Shown: positions 1 to 10,000 of the stretch, piece after piece
Layout: every line of letters begins with the position of its first letter
How positions within the stretch are numbered: the stretch's first letter is position 1
Notes under the pieces: model-generated
The model's input: only the letters and a program-made list of their open reading frames with translations
What the model was told of the DNA's origin: nothing
Database searches by the model: none
Position numbers and translations under genes: made by a program
DNA from: Catonia carolina
Lineage: Eukaryota > Arthropoda > Insecta > Hemiptera > Achilidae
DNA length: 64,000 bases
Reading direction: 5' to 3'
Assembly (NCBI GenBank): GCA_035578175.1
Contig: JAQMRL010000008.1
Location: 11,466,963 to 11,530,962, forward strand

Positions 1-465
1 TGGATAATATCGAGATTTATTTCTTTCACAAAATAACTATAATTTCTGTTATAATTATTTTTTGTTTTACGATAAATGAAGGAAAGTGTCGTGTAAAAGA
101 GTACATAACATTATTGCATCTGCTCAGAGCGCACTCTTCCAAAGCGAACATGTGGCCACGACAACAGAGATCTCAATGGCAAATATGCGCGCCTAAATCT
201 CCCTACTCATCCCCGAAGAGTGAAGAGATTGCTCCAGGTCGACCAGCCTACTGCACCTGTATGTTCTATGTACATGTATGGTAAGTTGTTTTATATTTGC
301 GATGTCACACATTTGTTTTTTGTGTATTTTACATTGTTTCACTCTTCGGAGTCTCGTGGATACTTATCAATACACTAGTTTTACTCGGTTTTTTGGAACT
401 CTTCACCTATTTTTAAAGGAACAAGCCTCCACTGTTTTCCCCGTAGACTTAAAAATTAATCTATA
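1..465. repeat. MITE-like repeat (GGTGAAGAG family), cut by window edge
   Basis: Non-coding repeat related to copies at 22905-23235, 24910-25225 and 43120-44640. Shared segments include the run near 20-110 (tttcacaaaataactataat) and the end near 400-440 (actcttcacctatttttaaa). In the 43120-44640 copy the two ends are inverted repeats, so this is probably a non-autonomous DNA element. Only the right part lies in the window. The small open frame inside it is chance. Confidence 0.55.
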
Positions 466-495
466 ATTTTAAAAAAATTTTAAATTATAACTTAC

Positions 496-928
496 TTCAG
501 TTTTGTCGTCATAATCTGGCCATATTGGTATTGGTTGCCAGTTTAAAGTTTCCTCCCAAATTTGTTCTTCATCTGGTGGAAAAAATCCAGCTAATAAAGC
601 TGCACTACTCATATAAGTTCTTGTTACTTGAGTACTTTTAGCATGTAAATCTTCTTGTTTAAATTTACCTTTAAATAATGTTTGGAAATAACGATCACGT
701 AGATTTTTACCTTGTTTGTACATTTGTTGTCTGCCAAGCTGAAAAATATTAATCGTTACCATAATTTTATGTCTAAATGTTATCTTTTTAGCATTTTTAC
801 ATTCTCTTGCCTATATGAATATATAGGAAGGAAAGTATTGTTTTCATGTCGATTTTTCTAAATCGAGTTTTCACCGGATCTACACATTTTCAGACTCCTG
901 AACCCAAAAAACATGTTTTTAGCGATTG

Positions 929-963
<35 letters not shown>

Positions 964-3900
964 TGCGTGTGTGCGTGTGTGTGTGTGAGTGAGTGTGTAT
1001 ACAAAATATCTCAAGAACGGAACATCGTACGAACTTGAAACTTGAAACTTAAGTTACATACCACTATGGGATCCAACACGAACATTTTCATCAAAATCGG
1101 TCCACCGGAAGTAGTAGTTTATTCGTGTAATTTTTCACTTTTTTGCGATTTTCTCAAAACCGGTCCTACGATTATTTTTAAAATTGCCTTGTTTACTAAA
1201 TTTTTTATGCTCTACAAGATATTGTAGGCGCCATGTTTTCTGAAATTTTCGGTGAGGCTGTTTTCACGTAAAAAAAGACTTTTGTTAAGATTACGGCTTT
1301 AATATGCATTTTAGCGCAAAAAATTACAAAAGTTGTAGAGAATTTAAAATTCTACAACTTTAATTTCAAACATTTTTTTGTATAACGCTTAGTTTAGCGG
1401 TATTTAGCAATTTTCTGTTTTTTTCTCACAAAAACGTGTGAAAAATTGATTTTTTTAAGATTTCGGCCTTAGTATGCATGTTATGACAAAAGTATATAAT
1501 CAAATTTAAAGAAAATTAAACGATCTACAACTTTTATTTATATATTTTTCTCTACAGAGCCTAGTTTAGTGTGAAAGGTGATTTTCCGTATTTTTAAGCT
1601 AAACTGAGGTCGATTTTCATTTTGCGTCTTTCACTCATGATTAAAATTAGGTTAGGCCTATGTTATTAAATTTAGTTTTTTATTTATTTCTAATGTTTTA
1701 TTAATAATGTTAGGTTATGTTGTTTAAATTATTTGCATTGGCAAGAGAAAGTTGTGTGAGTGTTTCACACCAGATTTTTATTATTATATTTTTATCGGGT
1801 ATTCCTAATTTTGAATTGATATTATGGTAATGATAGCTGCCCACAAACAAAGATTGTAGAGTGGAGAAATGATGTTTATGACAAGTCACTCCAGATTATA
1901 GAGGCAGAAAATTACAGACATCAGACACATCTGAAATTCTTCACTGGTAAAAAATATCAAAAACTACAAGGCAATTACAAACACATTACCACACACTGAA
2001 GGAATGAGTCCGGACCGGATTCCCAAAGCAATTGACGGTACAAACCCAAGGGTAGATTTCAGACAGGGATACTTCAGCTCTGAGATACTCGAAAACAATA
2101 ATTATAAATTGGATGGCACTTTGCAGAAAGGGACCAATCCACGTGGAAACAAAACTGAGAAAAATGGGTTTAAAGTTTATTGCCCCTAGTTAATTCTGAA
2201 CAACTATAATTTTAACTGTCTCTTATTGGTTTTAATCTTTGAGTATTTTTATTTATGGATAAATGATAAAAAGTCATGATTTTTCAAATTTAAATAAAAA
2301 TTTATTGAAAAACATTGACTGGTTCTTTTTTGCAAAATTCCACATTTTAATAAATTGAGCTGTATTTGTGGATTGGTTCATTATAACAGGAAAACACTGA
2401 TGAATGATGAGAAGTAAATATTTTTATTTGTTTATCACTATACAACAAAAATGAGAATTATTATTGAAAAGTATAAAAGTATAAAGTATAAAAGTATAAA
2501 AGTATAAAAGTATTATTGAAAAGCAGAAAAAATAAAAAGTGAATAATAATAATATTAAAATAGATTACAAAATAATCATAAAATCTTCATCCTCCCCAGG
2601 TTCAAAGTCTAGTTCATTATCAAATCCATCAATGTCTTCTGGTGTATCTTTTTCTGTAGGTTGTAATTTTTCATAAAAAGTATGATAGCTTTGAGGTATG
2701 AGATGCATCAAGCTTTTCAGGTCTTTTAATTTAGCTGGTTTAATTGTTTTACCGTTGGGCCACAATGAAACAAGTCTATTTAGAGCAAAAGTTACAGTTG
2801 GTCTTCCAGGTGTCCTTTTTTGAAAATTAATTATATACTGTTTATCAGAGTGAAAATCATACCTCATACGTACAAGAAATGGCTCCTCTTTCACTATTTC
2901 AATTTCCCTAGTTTTAAACCAATTAATTTTTTCTTTATCGATAGACATTTTCCTGTTAGTTATCATTTTTTCAACTTTTTCCGTTCCAAAAAAATCACTT
3001 GAATTCATTTTATTAACTATCAGTGGAGATTTTTGTTTTGCATTTTTTATAACTTCAAGGTAGTCAGTGTGATCATACAATCTGTCTTTATGCTTCAGCG
3101 CTTTCTCAATATGTGAAAAATCAGTATCGTTAGGCAAGAATGTATGGCCTGGTATTAAGTATCGTAATGTTATTTTCTTCAAGTTTAAAGCTTCTTTTGA
3201 ACTCAGAAAACACCGCAACATAAGAGTAATTTTTATGTTTCTGTTCTGACCGCCACATGCGTCAGACCAAAGAACTAGTTCATTTACTTTTTCACTCAAG
3301 TTTTTTTTTAAATGTTTAATCAGACAGGAACCTACCTCTTGTGCCCCTCTACCAGCTTCATTCTCTAACCACAAATAGCAATAACCCTTGTCTGTTTTGG
3401 CACAGTGTACACCAGCATTGTATAGCCAAAATTGGCGTTTATAAAAAATTATATTTGTTTGCAAGCGGGGTAATGGCAAAGTTTTTTCAAGATCAAACGT
3501 AATACATGAAAATGTATCAGATTCTTTTGCTTGCATGATATCCGAGTTCATTTTATCTCTTGCAAGCTGTGCTGAAGATATGTGATCATTATGCTTTTTC
3601 TGAAGATCTTGTTTCTTAATAATATCTTTCTCATCTTTAATTGCTGTGTTAAATGTATCGCACATATTGCACGTATCCTTTTTCAGAGGTTTTACTTTTA
3701 AATTGAAATTTTTGTACAGTACATCTTTGTACTTAGTAAAACTTACACAGTCAGAATTTTCAGCCTTATACATTTCAAATGTTTTCTTAATCGTCACACC
3801 TGGTGGTAAAAATTTGCAATCAAGATTTTCTTTTCGGCTATAGTGGGATGTATACTTAGGTATTTTGTTAATATGCTGTATCACTTTAGCTAAACGTTCA

Positions 3901-6900
3901 TCACTTACTTTATTTTTCCCACCTTGCAAAATTCCTCTTTTGTCTTTTATACAGGATTCTCTCATTTTACTTAAAGAAGTATTTACACGTTTAGTTGAAA
4001 TGCCTAAGGTTTTGCAGAACATTTCTCTACAAACAACCGTTCCAGCTAAAACATATGACCTGGAAAACTTGATTTTTTCTGTGTTGCCAAAGTAATGTCT
4101 TTTTTTGGGTTGCTCAGATACAAGAGAAGTAATATAGGTGGTTTGTGTATTGTACGAACCTAAACTGTGGTACTCATTAAATATTTTCTCCCTAACAGCT
4201 AAACTAATTAAAGAAGCACAGTTTTTTGTACATTTACAATCATAATTGTTATTAAATATTTTTGGAGCAATTTGTTGTCCTGTAAAATTAACAAAGCTTT
4301 CATTGCCATACCTCTTTTTCTTGCATTCCAACCTGTTTTGAGATGGATACTTTCTTTTCCGTCCTTTTTTTCTCCTTCCTTTCATTTGTTCATCATCTTG
4401 CTGAAGTGACGATTCATTGTAGTCTTGGTTTAGGCAACTGCTAGTTTCTTCAACAATTTCAGGAACACAAATATCATCATTGTTATTAGAAGTAATATTT
4501 GTGCAGTCTTGTAAAGTTTGCATTTCATAAACTAAAACCACGTCACTTTGGAGAACACCATTTTCTAATACAACACATTCACTAGTATCTGCGTTTTGAT
4601 GTACCACTTGATCACTAATAATTGAGATATTTTCATCAATCACAAAATCTATGTCACTTTCAGGAACAGCATTTTGTAACACAATATATTCACTAGTAAC
4701 TACATCTGAATGCACCACTTCTTCAGTAATTAAGGCACTACTATTAGCAAAATTGTTTTCATTGTTACCTGCAAAAAAAAAAAGAAACCAATGTAGACCA
4801 ACATAGTACTCAAAGTAACACAACAAAATTTATTATAGTGAAATTATTTTTATAATAGCTACTTGCTAAACCAATCTTATTATGAATTTAGAATGTGTAT
4901 AACAGAAATTGGTAATAATAAAATTGACATTTAAAACAGAAATTATTAGAAATTCACATTCATAAACTGATAATAGCTTGTTGATTACTAATACCTGTTA
5001 TGTATTTACACTGGCATGAACAGTTTTAATGAATTTAAACAATACGAATAAAAATGATTATTTTAAGAGAGCCGATGAAATTATCGGTAGTCAGCAAAGA
5101 TATTTTTTTAATAACAATCACAAAATAATGAACACAGCTAAACAAAATACCAATTTTTGTTTATTGTAAAACAGTAAATAACTGTTAAGAAGCAGAGAAC
5201 TCTTTTTAAAAAGAAAAAATACATTATAATAAACAAAATAATAATAGTTATCATTAATCTACCAACATGATCAATAATATTATCAGGAGTAAATCATTTT
5301 TTTGTCCTTAATGAAAGGGACTAGATGTAACTTTTAGGTTAAAAAAATTAACAAAGATTAACAACTGCCGTAATACTAGGTTATAAAGAATAACAATATT
5401 TACTCACCGGTATTTGAAGTTGAATTATTATATTTCAGTAATTCCATCATCTTATGTGCACGTGAAGAAAACATTGTTCGTAATATATTTAATTTTTGAA
5501 AAGACTTAAAAACAATAATTTAGCTCACTCTAAAAGACTCAAACGCACAATAACTCAGCTCAGCTGGTAAGGTTAACCTAAAAATGTGGAGTGGTTCCTT
5601 GGTGACTTATTCAGTATGAACTAATCATTTTGCTGAAGAGATCCATCTGTGGATTGGTTCTTTTCACAACATAAAAACGTGTACATCATGTTTCGTAGAA
5701 AGGTTACATTGTGGACTGGTTCTTTTCAAAAATCTTCTCGAAATAATTTTTGACAATGTAGGAACCAGTAATGATTGGTTCTATTATGCAAAACACGAAT
5801 ACAACAATCTGTGATTGGGAACTTTTTATATCGGCTACTAATGGGAACCAGTCCACAGAATCGACTGGTTATTTTTGTGTATATAGTTAATTGAGTCGCA
5901 CAAACGCGCCTGTAACCTTATCTCAAATTTTAAAATTTTGTGGACTGGTTCCTTTCTGCAAAACGCCATCCAATTACCCTCACTACTTAACTTTACATAT
6001 TAGTTCCCCCTCTTTTCATTGTTATGTAGAATCTAGTCTCAAACAGAAGTCCCTGGTTTACTTCATATCTTTCAGTGAAGGTTTATAAACCGAGCGACTG
6101 GGGTACATAATATATTCTACTTATTTATTTTTCTGTTTGCCACTGTGTAAAATATCTTACATTGGCCACCTCCATGGCGCAGTGGTTAGCATGCTACCCT
6201 ATATAGCAGAAGGTTCCCAGGTTTGATTCCCAGTAAACGTCTGGGAATTACTACAAGTTAAAACCCACCGTTTCAGTTTGATGATGTACAACCTGTCGAT
6301 GCAACTTTAAATAAACTGAAGAAAATACCTTACATTGTTTTAAACATTATTTTGCCTCGTATGAAATAAGTAAGGGAAAGCTATGTTTTTATATCTCATT
6401 TTTGAAACCAAGTTTTCAGGTCTAACATTACATCTGACTTTATATTACATTTCATTACATTATTTTAAACACTTTTTTGCCCTGAGTGAAATAAGTAAGG
6501 GAAAAGTTTTTTTTTTTATGTCATATTTTTTAAGGCAAGTTTTCACCGGAAATAGACATTTTCAGGTCCCCTGAACCCCCAATAAACATGTTTTTACTGA
6601 TAGGTTTGAATGCGTGTGAACAAAATAACTAAAAAATGGAAAATCTTACAAAGTTGAAACTTTGAACTTATGTTCGGCACCACAAGGAAACCCAGTACGA
6701 ATTTTTTTTATAAAAATTGGTTAATTAGAAGTAGCAGTTCATTCGTGCAATTTTTCAGGTTTTTGCAATTTTATCGTGAACGGCTCATATACGATTTCAA
6801 TTAAACGCGTCTCATATTATAAATTTTTTGTGGTCGACAAGATGGGGTCAGAGGTAAGTCTGGGAAAATTTATGAGGATTTTGTTCTTAAGGTAACTTTT

Positions 6901-7005
6901 TTTTAAGTTTGTGACCTTAATACACATGTAGGGGAAAATATAAAATGAAGTTATTAAAAAAAAAATTTAATGGAACTGTTACCAATAAGGTCTTGCGATT
7001 TGCCA

Positions 7006-7036
<31 letters not shown>

Positions 7037-10000
7037 TAAAGTTTTACATGTGAGAGCAACAGGTAAGACCCAATACTGCTCTCTTAAAACATACATAACA
7101 ATACAATCGTAATTTAATTAGCTTATAAGTTATAATATATACAATAATGATGCTTATAACCTACAAAATTATAACCTTATATTCATAACCTACAATATAA
7201 TAATGAATGTACTAATGATTATAACATATGAATATGAATAATATAATAATAATAATATGAATAATATAATGAATATGAAGAATATAAAATATTTTGCTTA
7301 TTAAAATCAGTTTTCAAAATGTTAATGTTTTGTAATATGACTAAATATATATAATAGTTTTGTTTTTGGCCAAATTATTGTTTTGTTCAATTGCGATATT
7401 ATTTTATATGTTAAATTAAATTTTGTTTTGGTTCTTTGAAACTGTACAGCATTAGGAATATTGTTTATGTTAATTACTTTGTTGTGGGTAAACTTATGTA
7501 TAGGCTTATAATCAGATTTGATTTTTCAACCTTTGATTGTTTGTACAATTTGTATTTATTTATTATTTCACATGTCGGGCATGGGCCAATGTTTTTTTTA
7601 TTAACAATTTTTTGATTTTTTTATGTTACTTTTTTTCGAATGTTGTATCAGTAAGTGTCAATTTCTTTGGCATACTAACCTGTTATACTAACTGTTGTGT
7701 ACAATCTTAGTTTTGTTGTATTAATGTCAAATGGACACAGAATGTATAGCGTTCAATGATTTGGAGAACAACTTTTTCGTTTCTCATGACATGAAAATTA
7801 ACTTTGTCCATGTCAATATAAGAAGCATTAGGAAAAACTTCAATTTGTTTATTGCCCTTTTTAATAAACTGTTAGAATCCAAATCGATACAATTTGTGAT
7901 AATGAGTGAAATCTGGATAACTAATGCGGAATTAAAACTCTATGAAATTCCTGGTTATTCTTGCTTCGCTAATTGTAATGAGACTTATCGGGCCGGAGGC
8001 TCTCTTATCTATGTAGATAAGAACATTAATGCTACTCAGGTCCCATGCCGTCTCACCTCGGCTGACTGTACACTCTTACAATTTAAAATTAATAATTTGC
8101 TTTTTTCTATTGCTGGTCTGTATAGACTCCATGGTGTCTCGCTATCAATTTTTTTACAAGAACTCCCGACTTTCCTTGCAAAATTTAAAACAAACGCACT
8201 GTTTTTTGGTGATGTTAATGTGGACATACTCGGAAAGGCAAATAATCCTGATAGGGATCGTTATATTTCAATCATGAACAACAGTGGACTTACGTCATTA
8301 ATCAACATTCCTACTCGCATAACTGATATTTCTAAAACATGTATAGACCATATTTTTGTTCGTTACAGTAATATGAATGCACTGAAAGGTGGTGTTTTTG
8401 ATATCGACTTATCTGACCATTGTGCAGTTGGATTAAATCTTTCTATCCCTAATAAAAAGTCATTTATTCCTAATCATGTCTATGATAACAAGAAATACAT
8501 TGATATAAATAAATTAAAATCACACCTCCAATTAATAAACTGGAACGGAATTTTTAACAAAAATGATGTTGATTTCAGCTTCAATCAATTTCATTCTTTA
8601 CTATCAAGTTGTTTCTTAGAAAATACTTCTGAAATTAAAATAAGTAATCAGTTATTTAGAGCAAAACAAATTAGCCCTTGGATGAATGATAACTTATTAA
8701 AACGAATTAGGATAAGAAACAAGTTGTACAATCAATTAAAATGTAGGCCTTACGATATTTGCTTTAGAAATAACTATGTAAACTTTAAAGATAAACTAGC
8801 TTCAGATATAGAATTAAGAAAAAATCAATACTATGCAAATAAATTCCAACAATGTGGAAATAGACCAGCTGATAATTGGCGAGTCATTAATTCATTGCTG
8901 GGAAGGAAAAATAAATTAATTGAAAAATTAGTAGTTGATGGTCGAGAAATAAATAACGAAAGGGAGATAGCAAACACTTTTAATAATTTCTTTTTGAATA
9001 GTGTTAATGTGTGCGCAATTTCTAAAAATTTGAGTGATTCACTTTATTTAAAATCACAGCCTAGTTCTCTATTTCTCAATTTTGTTCACAAATGTGAAGT
9101 GGAAAGTGTAGTTTTAGGTATGCAAAATAAAAAATCATCTGGTTTTGATGGTTTTAATGTCTCTTTCATAAAGCAGATTATTCACCTAGTTTCTTGTCCA
9201 CTTGCTCAACTGATTAATATTAGTTTTGTTACTGGGAAATTTCCTGAGTTGCTAAAAAAATCTGTTATTGTGCCAATTTTTAAAAGGGGCAACCCAGATG
9301 CGGTCGAGCAATATAGGCCAGTTTCATTACTTTCAATATTTTCCAAAATATTTGAGAAGGTTATGAGGACCAGATTATTAAACTTTTTAAATGTTACCGA
9401 CTTTTTTTCCCCCAACCAGTTTGGCTTCAAAAAAGGAAAAAGTACTGAAGATGCGATTGAAGTCGTCTTACGCGATGTATTTGAAAACTTAAATTGTAGT
9501 AAAAAAGTGTCAGGGCTATTTGTTGATTTCAAAAAAGCGTTTGATTTGGTGAATCACAATCTACTACTTATCAAACTAGAAGCTGCAGGAGTTAGAGGCC
9601 CAGCTTTGAATTGGTTCAGAACTTTCCTTGAAAACCGGACGCAACAAGTCCGTGTGAAAAATTGTTTAAGTGATGAGAGGGTGGCAGGAGTTGGCGTCCC
9701 TCAGGGATCTGTCATTTCAGCAGATCTTTTCTCGTTATTTATTAACGATTTATTATTTGAACCCTTCCATGGTAGAATTACAGCTTTTGCTGATGATATT
9801 GCATTTATCTACGCAAGCGATGAATGGTCGCAAATTTATGACTTTATATCACATGATTTAGTATTGCTAAGAAAATGGTGTGAGAGAAATGCAATGGTAG
9901 TAAATGCATCAAAAACAAAAATAATTAGTTTTGACTTAGTCGGTGTCAATTTCAATCGTGACATTAAATATCACGTTTGTTCCGATCCTGTTGGATGCAG

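Larger units (their letters stand above)
2111..5971 (-). mobile_element. DNA transposon with 32-bp TIRs, AATT flanks and a spliced DUF7869/Sola-like transposase
   Basis: The left end (2111-2142) and the reverse complement of the right end (5940-5971) both read GGATGGC, two variable bases, then TTTGCAGAAAGG and ACCA-TCCAC: 28 of 32 positions match. Both ends are bordered by AATT (2107-2110 and 5972-5975), which could be a 4-bp target duplication. Because AATT is its own reverse complement, it could instead be part of the TIR. Inside lie one two-exon gene on the minus strand and two clusters of subterminal 13-mers. Four-base target duplications are known from Sola elements, and the protein looks like uncharacterised insect proteins with a DUF7869-type core; the exact superfamily is inference. 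The frame is not visibly broken, so this copy may be fairly recent. Confidence 0.75.

Noticed and set aside
6171..6245. tRNA gene
   Set aside because: Box A and B are present, but the acceptor and anticodon stems do not close; the segment is the head of a SINE found three times.
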